Below, in pieces: positions 30,064 to 39,125 of a DNA stretch of 56,071 bases. Every line of letters begins with the position of its first letter. Position 1 is the stretch's first letter. The notes beneath the pieces are model-generated. The model saw only the letters and a list, made by a program, of their open reading frames with translations, was not told where the DNA came from and did not search any database. The translations under genes and the position numbers were made by a program. This stretch comes from Lactiplantibacillus pingfangensis (GTDB lineage: Bacteria > Bacillota > Bacilli > Lactobacillales > Lactobacillaceae), in the NCBI RefSeq assembly GCF_005404945.1, contig NZ_BJDG01000024.1, forward strand, positions 1-56,071. The letters are read 5' to 3'.

Positions 30064-30849
30064 TTAAAATAACCCAAATAAGTGTGCAATTGGGAACACG
30101 AGCAACATACTGTCAAAGCGGTCCAAAATCCCGCCATGACCCGGTAAAATCTTGCCAGAATCTTTCACACCATAATACCGCTTTAAGGCCGATTCAACTA
30201 AATCACCAAATTGACCCACAACCGATAAAATGATCGTAATTAACAACATACTGAACCAATTTTGATAGCCAACTTGGAACCAAAGGGCAAAGGCGGTCGC
30301 AATAATTACTCCGATCAAGCTACCACCAATGCAGCCTTCCCAAGTCTTATTTGGACTAATAGGTGTCACTTTATGACGGCCTAGTTTACGGCCAACCATA
30401 TAAGCGCCACTGTCCGTTGCCCAAACAATGAACATTAAGTACAACAACATTTCAACGTTGATGCCCCGGGCAGCCGTAAAGTAATTAAAGCCCATCCCAA
30501 TGTAGAAGATCCCCAGTGTTAAAACCCCAGCATCATCAAAAGAAAACCGATTCCGTGACCACACCGTGTGTAATAACATCAGAATGATCAAGAAGTACAC
30601 GACATAACCTTTGTTTAACTGATCGGGCAAGCCGTTAAACCACTTGTTAGGTGCAATTTGGACCATGACTGCTAACATGCTGACAATCGCTTCAAACGAA
30701 ATGAGCAATTTTTTCCGCATGATCAGCAGTTCGCTCATGGCAATGGCCCCTAGTAACATGGCCACAATGTCCAGCGTTACCCCACCAATGAATATCACTG
30801 GGATAAATAAAATCAGCGCCACAACCGCTGTGATGACCCGTTGTCTCAT
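30064..30849 (-). CDS. cdsA: Phosphatidate cytidylyltransferase
   Basis: Integral membrane enzyme that makes CDP-diacylglycerol from phosphatidate and CTP, the branch point for phosphatidylglycerol and cardiolipin. It has 261 residues and about seven or eight membrane segments. The family signature is intact near the C-terminus: SALKRYYGVKDSGKILPGHG followed by GILDRFDS. It begins 17 bases after uppS with a GAGGAG ribosome site. The uppS-cdsA-rseP-proS order is standard for Firmicutes. Confidence 0.96.
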   Translation of the reverse strand: MRQRVITAVVALILFIPVIFIGGVTLDIVAMLLGAIAMSELLIMRKKLLISFEAIVSMLAVMVQIAPNKWFNGLPDQLNKGYVVYFLIILMLLHTVWSRNRFSFDDAGVLTLGIFYIGMGFNYFTAARGINVEMLLYLMFIVWATDSGAYMVGRKLGRHKVTPISPNKTWEGCIGGSLIGVIIATAFALWFQVGYQNWFSMLLITIILSVVGQFGDLVESALKRYYGVKDSGKILPGHGGILDRFDSMLLVFPIAHLFGLF

Positions 30850-30866
30850 AGTAAAAACTCCTCTTA

Positions 30867-31646
30867 TTATTTTTTAGCCGATAGGCCGCCAAAACGGCGA
30901 TCTCGACTCTGAAAGGCTGCAATACAAGCTTGTAACGTCGTCGCTGTAAAATCAGGCCATTTAACATCCGTAAATTCTAACTCACTATACGCGATTTGCC
31001 AAAGCAAAAAATTCGACAGCCGTTCCTCGCCACTAGTCCGAATCAGGAGATCCGGGTCATGGTAAGGGGCTAAGGGCGCCGTCATCAGGGCTTCATCAAC
31101 CGTCTGATCGTCGATCTCATCAACTGCTAATTCGCCAGCAGCCACTTGTCGCGCGATTTTCTGAATCCCGGTCACCATTTCTGCTCGTGACCCATAATTT
31201 AAGGCAAAATTTAACACCATGCCATCACAATCTTTAGTATCGGCAATCGCGTCTTTAACCGCCTTCTGGGTACTTGCAGGCAATTTATCGGTATAACCCA
31301 TCACTGAGACCCGAACATTGTTTTTGATGAGATCTGGCACAAACGTTTCAAAAAAGTTCACCGGAAGCTGCATTAAGTAATTGACCTCGTCAGTTGGTCG
31401 CTTCCAGTTTTCCGTTGAAAACGCGTAGAGTGTCAAGACTTTAACGCCCAGATTACTCGCGGCAATGGTCACTTTCTTAACCGTGTTCATGCCTTCTTTA
31501 TGACCCGCAACTCGTGGTAAATGGCGTGCCTTGGCCCAGCGCCCATTGCCATCCATGATAATGGCAACATGCGCAGGAATCCGTTTTGGATCTAATTTTA
31601 ATTCAGTTGTTTCAACTGGATCTTTCTTATTTAAAAAAGCGAACAA
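30867..31646 (-). CDS. uppS: Undecaprenyl diphosphate synthase
   Basis: cis-Prenyltransferase that makes the C55 lipid carrier for peptidoglycan and teichoic acid. It has 259 residues. The diphosphate-binding motif is IIMDGNGRWAKARHLPRVAGH near residue 30, and the C-terminal RTSGEERLSNFLLWQIAYSE with EFTDVKWPDF is typical. The start codon is TTG, with GGAGG 6 bases upstream. It is the first gene of its operon; a TAAAAT -10 lies at 31680-31685 but the -35 is weak. Confidence 0.96.
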   Translation of the reverse strand: MFAFLNKKDPVETTELKLDPKRIPAHVAIIMDGNGRWAKARHLPRVAGHKEGMNTVKKVTIAASNLGVKVLTLYAFSTENWKRPTDEVNYLMQLPVNFFETFVPDLIKNNVRVSVMGYTDKLPASTQKAVKDAIADTKDCDGMVLNFALNYGSRAEMVTGIQKIARQVAAGELAVDEIDDQTVDEALMTAPLAPYHDPDLLIRTSGEERLSNFLLWQIAYSELEFTDVKWPDFTATTLQACIAAFQSRDRRFGGLSAKK

Positions 31647-31715
31647 GTTGCACCTCCAAAAATAGCTTAACCAAGCCCTATTTTACCAAAAAAACCAACA
31701 TTAAACTATTCGTCA

Positions 31716-31746
31716 ACAAAAAAAGGCTTGAATTTCTTCAAGCCTT
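31716..31746 (-). terminator. pyrH-frr terminator
   Basis: Minus strand AAGGCTTGAA-GAAA-TTCAAGCCTT, a perfect 10-bp stem with GAAA loop, then seven Ts. Confidence 0.9.
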
Positions 31747-31765
31747 AACAAATCTTGGTGCCAGC

Positions 31766-32329
31766 TTAGCCTTCAAGAATTTCTTTTTCTTTATCAGCAA
31801 CGATGGCATCGACTGATTTACCTGCTTCGTTAGTAATCTTTTGTGCCTGATCTTCTAAATCGTGCAATTGATCGTCGGTAAAACTACCGGACTTGTTGCC
31901 CTTCTTTAACTCGTCCATCGCATCACGCCGGGCATTCCGAACGGCAACTTTAGCCCGTTCACCCTCGGCCTTGACATCTTTGGCGAGTTCCTTACGCCGT
32001 TCTTCGGTTAATTGTGGAATCACTAACCGAATTGCTGAGCCGTCATTTGCAGGACTGATACCCAAATCAGACGCCAAGATTGCTTTTTCGATTTCTTTTA
32101 AAGCACTCTTATCAAATGGTGTCACCATCAAGACCCGTGGTTCCGGAATCGTAATTGACGCCATCTGGTTCAATGGCGTTTGGGTGCCATAATAGTCCGC
32201 TGAAATCCGATTCAATAATGACGCGTTTGCTCGACCAGCACGAATATTACCTAATTCGCGTTGTAACGCGCTTTCTGCCTTTTTCATTTTTGCTTGTGCA
32301 TCTTTTAAAATTGGTTCTGTAACAGCCAT
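31766..32329 (-). CDS. frr: Ribosome recycling factor
   Basis: Splits post-termination ribosomes together with EF-G. It has 187 residues from the ATG at 32329 ([12 protein letters not shown]), 1 base after the pyrH stop. The core [19 protein letters not shown] and the C-terminal EKEILEG are typical. It is the last gene of pyrH-frr, closed by a strong terminator. Confidence 0.97.
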   Translation of the reverse strand: MAVTEPILKDAQAKMKKAESALQRELGNIRAGRANASLLNRISADYYGTQTPLNQMASITIPEPRVLMVTPFDKSALKEIEKAILASDLGISPANDGSAIRLVIPQLTEERRKELAKDVKAEGERAKVAVRNARRDAMDELKKGNKSGSFTDDQLHDLEDQAQKITNEAGKSVDAIVADKEKEILEG

Positions 32330-32330
32330 G

Positions 32331-33095
<765 letters not shown>

Positions 33096-33182
33096 TTATC
33101 AATAACCATTATACAAAAGCCTTAATTCCGCAAGTATCAAGTTTTTCTCGGCTTTCTTTGAAATCATTGTTGGGTGGCTCGA

Positions 33183-33348
33183 TTCCCGCCTACCGGGGGC
33201 TTCGTTTGGGGCTGGAACGCCATGAACCATTTTTGAGCCAAAAGGCGGTCTCAAAAGCTGGTTTTTGACTAAGCGCGGATAAATCACCGCGCTAAGTCAA
33301 ACGCCACGGCTGAGCCCCAAACGAAGCCCCCTCACGGCTAGAGACGTG
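33183..33348 (-). repeat. Intergenic repeat copy B, module 1
   Basis: Near-identical to 16009-16175. The 19-bp arms at 33195-33213 and 33313-33331 are perfectly complementary, and the inner TTTGACT...GCGCGG hairpin has a single mismatch. The gap 33054-34136 otherwise holds modules 3 and 2 and diverged sequence; I see no gene that I would defend there. Confidence 0.87.
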
Positions 33349-33596
33349 GAATATTTTAGTACCAACCAAAAATCTTGATCAACTGCCGACTGAACTAATC
33401 AGCAGTTAAAAGTAATCATCCTCAATAGACCAGTCACCATTCGCAACGCTAGAGCACCTATCAGTTATTGATACAACCGCAAATCTTGATGGGCTAGTGA
33501 TATTGTAATAGCCAGATTGCTTAACTCCTCAAAGTTTAGCGTACAAAATGAGTCATGAACAAGATCATATCAGCAATTGTCGCTCCCAAACTAAAT

Positions 33597-33665
33597 TCGT
33601 TGTGCACTGCAAGACAGCTCCAGCCATAGGGCGTTCTAGGGCTTCGATTAAAAGGCGATTGAATC
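33597..33665 (-). repeat. Intergenic repeat copy B, module 3 (degenerate)
   Basis: Diverged match to 16436-16505: on the plus strand CGTTGTGC, CAGCCATAG, GCG and CTTCGA occur in the same order and similar spacing. The arms pair poorly, so this copy is probably decayed. Confidence 0.55.
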
Positions 33666-33736
33666 GTCCTGTAAGATGATTAGGCAGCTATAGTCTACTA
33701 ACTTTCTAACTGTCTCCACTAAGCTTAATAACTGAA

Positions 33737-33906
33737 GGTTGGGACTGATAACATCGGTCGTGTCGGTGGCGTTACATCGGCTGTTTTTGCCGACGTTACA
33801 CCACGGACGGTTCGGGACACTTGCGCATTTGGCAAGGGTTCCGGGCGAGGCCCAAGACGTGCTTGGCTTGGGCCGGTCCCACGACCGCATGTTATCAGTC
33901 CCAACC
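33737..33906. repeat. Intergenic repeat copy B, module 2
   Basis: Outer arms 33737-33762 and 33880-33906 are complementary over 26 positions with one bulged G. Inside are a GTGG...TCGGC/GCCGA...CCAC hairpin, a CTTGC/GCAAG hairpin and a perfect GGCCCAAG/CTTGGGCC hairpin. It is homologous to 16549-16722 with compensatory changes in the outer stem. Confidence 0.85.
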
Positions 33907-34069
33907 GGAAGTGAAAGCTGTAATAAAGTTGTTTGATCCTTTAGCTTTTCACGCCATTTTATATGTGCTAACTCAATTAGAAACGAAGGGACTTCAATCT
34001 CAACCAATCTCCCTACCGAGAAAAATTTCACACTAACCTTAATTCCGACGACAAATCACATTTTTTCGC

Positions 34070-34110
34070 AAAAAAAGGGATCACCACAAAACGATGTTTG
34101 TCGCAATCCC
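34070..34110 (-). terminator. rpsB-tsf terminator
   Basis: Minus strand GGGATTGC-G-ACAAA pairs with TTTGT-G-GTGATCCC (two G-U) and is followed by seven Ts. Confidence 0.85.
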
Positions 34111-34136
34111 CCTGATTAACTTTCAAAAAAATGTGT

Positions 34137-35015
34137 CTATTTTTTGATTTGGCTCATGATTTCGTCAACAAAATTACCAGTTTGCTTTTCGATACCTTCG
34201 CCGACTTCGAAACGAACAAAGGTATTAACCTTGCCGCCCTTTGATTCAACGTAATGTGAAACCGTTTGGTCAGAATCCTTAACGAATTCTTGATCGTCTA
34301 AACTGATTTCAGCTAACCATTTGTTTAAACGGCCTTCAACCATCTTTTCAACGATTTTTTCAGGCTTGCCTTCGTTTAAGGCTTCCTTAACTAAAACATC
34401 TTTTTCATGTGCTAATGTTTCAGCAGGCACTTGGTCGCGTGAGACATATTCTGGATTGATCGCAGCCACGTGCATGGCAACATCTTTAGCAGTTGCTTCA
34501 TCAGCACCGTCTAAGACAACCAAGGCACCGATTTGGCCACCATTATGGATGTAGGCACCAAAGTTTTGATCAGCTTGCTTTTCGATGACCTTAAAACGAC
34601 GTAAGCCAACTTTTTCACCAGTAACTTGAGTCGTTTCAATAATATCATCATTGATAGTACCCTTTTCAGTCTTCAAAGCTAAGGCAGCTTCAAGGTCTTT
34701 AGGTGCTTCCAATGCGATTTGATCAGAGATCTTTGCAATCAAATCTTTGAATGGGTCACTTGACGCAACGAAGTCAGTTTCAGAGTTAACTTCAACGATT
34801 GCAGCGTGATCACCATGAATCGCAACGGCAGCCATTCCTTCAGCAGCTACACGGCCACTCTTCTTTTCGGCTTTAGCAACGCCCTTTTCACGCAAAACGT
34901 CAACAGCCTTGGCCATATCGCCTTCTGCTTCAACTAATGCCTTTTTAGCATCCATCATGCCAACGCCAGTTTTGTCACGTAATTCTTTAACTTGTGCTGC
35001 AGAAATCTTTGCCAT
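34137..35015 (-). CDS. tsf: Translation elongation factor Ts
   Basis: Guanine nucleotide exchange factor for EF-Tu. It has 292 residues from the ATG at 35015 ([17 protein letters not shown]), preceded by a GGAGAG ribosome site. The N-terminal UBA-like domain contains [18 protein letters not shown], and the core has [15 protein letters not shown]. It is encoded after rpsB with a hairpin in the intergenic space, the standard arrangement. Confidence 0.97.
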   Translation of the reverse strand: MAKISAAQVKELRDKTGVGMMDAKKALVEAEGDMAKAVDVLREKGVAKAEKKSGRVAAEGMAAVAIHGDHAAIVEVNSETDFVASSDPFKDLIAKISDQIALEAPKDLEAALALKTEKGTINDDIIETTQVTGEKVGLRRFKVIEKQADQNFGAYIHNGGQIGALVVLDGADEATAKDVAMHVAAINPEYVSRDQVPAETLAHEKDVLVKEALNEGKPEKIVEKMVEGRLNKWLAEISLDDQEFVKDSDQTVSHYVESKGGKVNTFVRFEVGEGIEKQTGNFVDEIMSQIKK

Positions 35016-35041
35016 AGTGTGTCTCTCCTTTGAATCCAGTT

Positions 35042-35107
35042 GATTTTTTTTATAAAAGGCTGCCCACAAAATCAGGCCGATGAGGTCCGCGATTTTTTAG
35101 ACAGCCT
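35042..35107 (-). terminator. Attenuating hairpin between rpsB and tsf
   Basis: Minus strand AGGCTG (35102-35107) pairs with CAGCCT (35057-35062), with inner AAAATC/GATTTT pairing, followed by a T/A-rich run. It may reduce tsf relative to rpsB or mark an RNA processing site. Confidence 0.6.
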
Positions 35108-35118
35108 AATTATTTCAA

Positions 35119-35925
35119 TTATTTATTGTCAGACTTCTTGTCATTGTCGCCTTCAACGGCTTCAACGATATCTTCTAAAGAGTCAGCAGACTTCTTAGCG
35201 TCTTTGTTACCCTTGAATGAGTCTTCTGTAACGTCTTCATCTTCACCTTGACGGCCTTCAATGACAGCGTCAGCCATCTTAGAAGTAATCAAACGAACGG
35301 CACGAATAGCGTCATCGTTTGAAGGGATGATAACATCAATGTCATCAGGATCAGTGTTAGTATCAACCATTGCGACGATCGGAATGTTCAACTTTTGAGC
35401 TTCCTTAACCGCGATTTGTTCCTTACGAGGGTCAACAATGAACACAACGTCTGGAATCCGAGGCATGTCTTCGATACCGCCCAAGAACTTTTCAAGCTTT
35501 GCCCGTTGTTTCATTAACAATGAAACTTCCTTCTTAGGCAAACGGTCGAAAGTACCGTCTTCTTCCATCTTCTTCAAATCTTTAAGACGTTTGATCCGAG
35601 TTTGGATGGTGTTCCAGTTAGTCAAAGTCCCACCTAACCAACGATGGTTAACGTAGTATTGACCAGCACGTGTTGCTTCTTCTTCGATTGAGTCTTGAGC
35701 TTGTTTCTTAGTCCCAACGAACAAGATAACACCATCATCAGCCGCAGCGTCCTTAACGAAGTTGTAAGCTGAATCGATCATCTTAACCGTCTTTTGTAAG
35801 TCAATGATGTAGATTCCGTTACGTTCCGTAAAGATGTATGGTTTCATCTTTGGATTCCAACGACGAGTTTGGTGACCGAAATGGACACCGGCTTCAAGCA
35901 ATTGTTTCATAGAAATAACAGCCAT
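35119..35925 (-). CDS. rpsB: 30S ribosomal protein S2
   Basis: Structural 30S protein of 268 residues. The start [20 protein letters not shown] and the motif [12 protein letters not shown] are diagnostic. The C-terminal 40 residues are an acidic Asp/Glu/Lys/Ser tail typical of lactobacilli. The ATG is 10 bases after GGAGG. The leader of about 120 bases carries a second unused GGAGG and a possible pseudoknot, so autogenous control is plausible. Confidence 0.98.
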   Translation of the reverse strand: MAVISMKQLLEAGVHFGHQTRRWNPKMKPYIFTERNGIYIIDLQKTVKMIDSAYNFVKDAAADDGVILFVGTKKQAQDSIEEEATRAGQYYVNHRWLGGTLTNWNTIQTRIKRLKDLKKMEEDGTFDRLPKKEVSLLMKQRAKLEKFLGGIEDMPRIPDVVFIVDPRKEQIAVKEAQKLNIPIVAMVDTNTDPDDIDVIIPSNDDAIRAVRLITSKMADAVIEGRQGEDEDVTEDSFKGNKDAKKSADSLEDIVEAVEGDNDKKSDNK

Positions 35926-35964
35926 AATAAATGTGCCTCCAAAAAATTTGTTTTATTCCTCCTT

Positions 35965-36008
35965 GTTGCTCAACTGTCACTGGAACTCTCCCGAGCACAA
36001 CCAGCGAC
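35965..36008 (-). promoter_or_regulatory. Possible pseudoknot in the rpsB leader
   Basis: Minus strand: GTCGCTGG (36001-36008) can pair with CCAGTGAC (35976-35983), while GTTG-TG-CTC (35993-36001) can pair with GAGCAAC (35965-35971). The two stems interleave, as in an H-type pseudoknot or two alternative folds. The last strand runs directly into a GGAGG. Confidence 0.5.
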
Positions 36009-36046
36009 ATCCCAACAAGTGTGAATTGGTTTTAACACCGAAAATT

Positions 36047-36075
36047 AGTATACCGAAGATTGGCTTCGCTTGCAA
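36047..36075 (-). promoter_or_regulatory. rpsB promoter
   Basis: Minus-strand TTGCAA (36070-36075), 17-bp spacer, TATACT (36047-36052). Confidence 0.85.
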
Positions 36076-36092
36076 GAATTTTCATCAGGAAT

Positions 36093-36120
36093 TTGTGAAT
36101 TTCATAAAGTATGTTACGAT
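36093..36120 (+). promoter_or_regulatory. Promoter of the HAD-family gene
   Basis: Plus-strand TTGTGA (36093-36098), 16-bp spacer, TACGAT (36115-36120), divergent from the rpsB promoter. Confidence 0.5.
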
Positions 36121-36148
36121 ACTATCCTGCATAGGAGGCTCAATAAAA

Positions 36149-36871
36149 ATGATTAAAGCCATTATTTTTGATCTAGACGATACGCTCTATGATCAAAAAT
36201 CACCGTTCAGTGCGGCCTTAACGCAAAAAACACAGTTGCGTTTTTCCCCGGCTGAATTGGCTGAACTTTTTAACCGTTTCCGTGATTTTACTGATCGGAC
36301 TTTTCATCAAGTTACGGCTAAAGAATTAACTTTGGAAGGGTGGCAAACTGCCCGACTGCGGTATACTTTGACAGATTTAGTGCCGGAAACCATTACCACG
36401 GATTGGGCCATTCAATTTGAAATTGCCTACCAAAAAGCCTTGTCAAAAATTGACTTATTTGCGGGTCTTGCACCGGCACTTGAGCAACTGAGCCACTGTT
36501 TCCAAATTGGCATTATCACTAACGGCCCGGCTAAAATTCAGCGACAAAAATTACATCAGCTTCAAATTGAACGTTACGTTCATCCCGACAATATTTTTAT
36601 TTCGGATGAGTTGGATCTCGCCAAGCCCGATCCTTCAATTTTCACGACTTGGGCGCACCAAGTTGGCATTCGCGCTAATCAGGCTGCCTACGTAGGTGAC
36701 AACGCTCTCTTAGACATGACCAGCGCAAAACATGCCGGTTGGCAAACGTTTTGGTTTAACCATCGGCGGCAATCACAAGTGCAACCCGCCGTCATTCCAG
36801 ACCAAATTATCGAAACACCAGCGGAACTGAGTGACTTGTTAATGGCCCTAGTTCAAGCTGCGGCGGTTTGA
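36149..36871 (+). CDS. HAD-superfamily hydrolase (phosphatase)
   Basis: Haloacid-dehalogenase-type phosphatase of 240 residues. Motif I is FDLDDTLYD near residue 8, motif II is GIITNGPA, the lysine is in DLAKPDPSIF, and motif III is YVGDNALLDMTSA. The cap position suggests a subclass I enzyme of the YjjG/pyrophosphatase-like type; the substrate cannot be read. The ATG at 36149 has AGGAGG upstream. It is divergent from rpsB and followed by three hairpins and the intergenic repeat copy C. Confidence 0.9.
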   Translation: MIKAIIFDLDDTLYDQKSPFSAALTQKTQLRFSPAELAELFNRFRDFTDRTFHQVTAKELTLEGWQTARLRYTLTDLVPETITTDWAIQFEIAYQKALSKIDLFAGLAPALEQLSHCFQIGIITNGPAKIQRQKLHQLQIERYVHPDNIFISDELDLAKPDPSIFTTWAHQVGIRANQAAYVGDNALLDMTSAKHAGWQTFWFNHRRQSQVQPAVIPDQIIETPAELSDLLMALVQAAAV

Positions 36872-36906
36872 TTTCGATCACCAACAGTGACTTCAGAGTC
36901 GCGCGA

Positions 36907-37052
36907 CAAAGCTTTATCTCATATAATTAGTCAGATAAAGGTTGAAAGGCAGTAATTGCTAGCAATTACTGCCATGTCAACGATTAGGGTATAAAGATTA
37001 GTTGACATGGCAGCTTCCAGCTAATTTAATTGTTTTTTAGGTTTAGCGTAGG
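36907..37052 (+). repeat. Intergenic repeat copy C, module 0 with competing hairpins
   Basis: Contains CTTTATCT/AGATAAAG (36912-36940), a perfect 26-base palindrome (36948-36973), and a 13-bp perfect stem (36969-36981 with 37001-37013). The last two share ACTGCC, so only one can form at a time. The order of sequence blocks matches the minus strand of 16506-16835, except that module 2 is missing exactly at GCTTCCAG|CTAATTT. Confidence 0.75.
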
Positions 37053-37210
37053 CAGACAGAATCGTTGTGCTGTGTCGGTAAGATTGGTCGGCGTTTTTGG
37101 CCGCCTAATCTTGCAGGGCGATTTAAAGACGTGGGTTATCGGCTTTGAATCGAAGTTCCAGACCGCTTTTTGGCTGGGACTGTCCCACCATAGCACAACG
37201 ATTCTGACTG
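37053..37210 (+). repeat. Intergenic repeat copy C, module 3 (long hairpin with inner stems)
   Basis: Arms at 37053-37074 and 37189-37210 pair over 22 positions with one mismatch and one G-U on the plus strand. Inner stems are GTAAGATTGGTCGGC (37078-37092) with 37100-37114, and AGTTCCAG (37154-37161) with CTGGGACT (37174-37181). G-U pairs on the plus strand would be A-C mismatches on the minus strand, so plus is the likely RNA strand. Confidence 0.8.
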
Positions 37211-37263
37211 ACGGAGCGCTTACCACGATAGTGATTTTCGTCCTTCAATCTTTAGCTAGTCAG

Positions 37264-37316
37264 AACAAAATAGACGTTGACAACTCGGATTTACCGTTGT
37301 CAGCGTCTATTTTGTT
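37264..37316. terminator. Bidirectional terminator, ABC exporter operon and copy C repeat
   Basis: Arms 37264-37284 and 37296-37316 pair over 21 positions with one mismatch; A and T runs lie at both ends. Confidence 0.8.
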
Positions 37317-37343
37317 GCACAAACTTTAGGGACTTAGCACGCC

Positions 37344-39125
37344 CTATTCAAAGACCATTTGATTCCGATAAAGTTCCGCATAAAAACCATTTTCGGCCAG
37401 TAATGCCTCGTGGTTACCCTGTTCAATGATGGCCCCATCTTTCAAGACCACGATTTTATCCGCATTCAAAATTGTTTTCAACCGATGCGCGATAACGAAA
37501 CTCGTTCGGCCTTGAATCACATTGTCCATGGCCGCCTGGATTTTCGCTTCAGTCACTGTATCGACATTCGAGGTTGCTTCGTCCAAAATCAACAATCGTG
37601 GATTGGTTAAGATTGTCCGCGCAATCGACATCAACTGTTTTTGACCGGCGGAAAAGACGCTCTGTTCATCCGAAACGCGTGTCGCATACTGGTCTGGTAA
37701 ACTTTCAATAAAGTCATGAATATTGGCTTGCTTTGCCGCGTCAATGACCCGTGCCATGCTGGCAGTTGGTTCACCATAGCGAATATTATCTGCAATCGTC
37801 CCAGTAAACAATTGCGGCTCTTGCAACACAATCCCGACGTTTTGCCGGAGTGCCTTCAAGTCAAACGTCCGGATATCCGTCCCATCAAAAGTAATCTGAC
37901 CACTATCGACATCATAAAACCGGTTTAACAAATTCATCACCGTGGTTTTTCCAGAACCGGTTGGCCCCACCAACGCAACCATTTCACCACGTTGTACTTT
38001 GATTGTCACCCCATGCAAGATTTCCTTACCTGGGGCATAGCTAAACCGAACATTATCAATCATCAACTCATGATGAATCCCATCGGGCTGACCGCCCTCG
38101 GTTGGGTTAATTTCATCTGGCTGATCACGAACCTCATCAATCCGACGCGCGCCCGTAATCGCTAATTGAATCATACTGTATAAACTCGTTAACGACATAA
38201 TTGGTTGATAGTATTGCTGGGCGTAATTGACGAACACGACGACTAGTGCCAGCGCAGCCCCTTTTGATAGACTGCCATTTAAAGCCAGCCAGGACCCAAA
38301 GAAAATTACGATTGCCGTATTGAGTAACGACATACCTTGCATTAGCGGATTCAAAATACCTGACCAAATTTGACCAGTCAAGGCAGATTTGCGGACTTGA
38401 TTATTATAATTCCTAAAACCACGTAGCGAATCGTGCTGTAGGCCGTTGGTAATCAACACTTTTTGTCCGGTAATCTGTTCATTAATGTAGCCATTTAGCT
38501 GCCCGATATCATCTTGTTGCTGATTGACAGCAGTCCCAGCCTTACGCATGACTAATGCCGCGATAATTAAGGCAATTGGCGTTGACGCCATCGTGACCCA
38601 AGCCATCGTCGCATTTTGATTAAACATCACAATCAGTAAGCCGATAAATTGTGCAACTGCTAATAAAACCTCTAATAACGCCTGATTCATCGCATTAAAA
38701 ATATTATCTAAGTCAGACGTAAAACGTGCTAAAATGTCGCCATCGCTATGCGTGTCAAAATATTTCACTTGCATCCGTTGCATCTTCCGAAACAAACCCA
38801 CGCGCATCGTCCCGGTGGAATACGCAGTCACACGTGCCAAAATCAAACTGGCACCAAAAATCGTTACCGCATCACCAACATACAACAAGATATAAACGAT
38901 CAGCGTCTGATTAAAACTGCCTAAACTAGCCTGAGCACGAGTCGCCGGATTCGTCCACTGACCTAGATAAGTGGTCAATTCTTCAACCGCTCGACCTAAA
39001 TATGTCGGCGCAATAACGATACACCAAGTTGAGAAGGCAATTAGCAGACTGCTTAGTATAAAGCCACGCCAATATTTCTTTAAATAGTGCCAATAATACT
39101 TGCCAGCGTTACGTAAATCAGTCAT
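37344..39125 (-). CDS. Heterodimeric multidrug ABC exporter subunit with canonical ATPase site (LmrD-like)
   Basis: ABC exporter half-transporter of 593 residues with six membrane segments in the first 330. The ATPase domain has Walker A GPTGSGKTT, signature FSAGQKQ and Walker B LLILDEATSNVD with the catalytic glutamate. Start MTDLRNAGKYYWHYLKK at 39125, with GGAGGGGG upstream, overlapping the partner gene by 8 bases. With its neighbour it resembles LmrCD, BmrCD and EfrAB drug exporters. The true substrate is unknown. Confidence 0.93.
   Translation of the reverse strand: MTDLRNAGKYYWHYLKKYWRGFILSSLLIAFSTWCIVIAPTYLGRAVEELTTYLGQWTNPATRAQASLGSFNQTLIVYILLYVGDAVTIFGASLILARVTAYSTGTMRVGLFRKMQRMQVKYFDTHSDGDILARFTSDLDNIFNAMNQALLEVLLAVAQFIGLLIVMFNQNATMAWVTMASTPIALIIAALVMRKAGTAVNQQQDDIGQLNGYINEQITGQKVLITNGLQHDSLRGFRNYNNQVRKSALTGQIWSGILNPLMQGMSLLNTAIVIFFGSWLALNGSLSKGAALALVVVFVNYAQQYYQPIMSLTSLYSMIQLAITGARRIDEVRDQPDEINPTEGGQPDGIHHELMIDNVRFSYAPGKEILHGVTIKVQRGEMVALVGPTGSGKTTVMNLLNRFYDVDSGQITFDGTDIRTFDLKALRQNVGIVLQEPQLFTGTIADNIRYGEPTASMARVIDAAKQANIHDFIESLPDQYATRVSDEQSVFSAGQKQLMSIARTILTNPRLLILDEATSNVDTVTEAKIQAAMDNVIQGRTSFVIAHRLKTILNADKIVVLKDGAIIEQGNHEALLAENGFYAELYRNQMVFE

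Noticed and set aside
33648-34031. 127-codon frame on the minus strand in the 33-34 kb gap
   Set aside because: The start (GTG with AAGG 5 bases upstream) is possible, and the first 45 residues look fairly protein-like. However, more than half of the frame is module 2 of the repeat, and the equivalent stretch in copy A has a stop codon just before the module. Conservation tests could reopen this.
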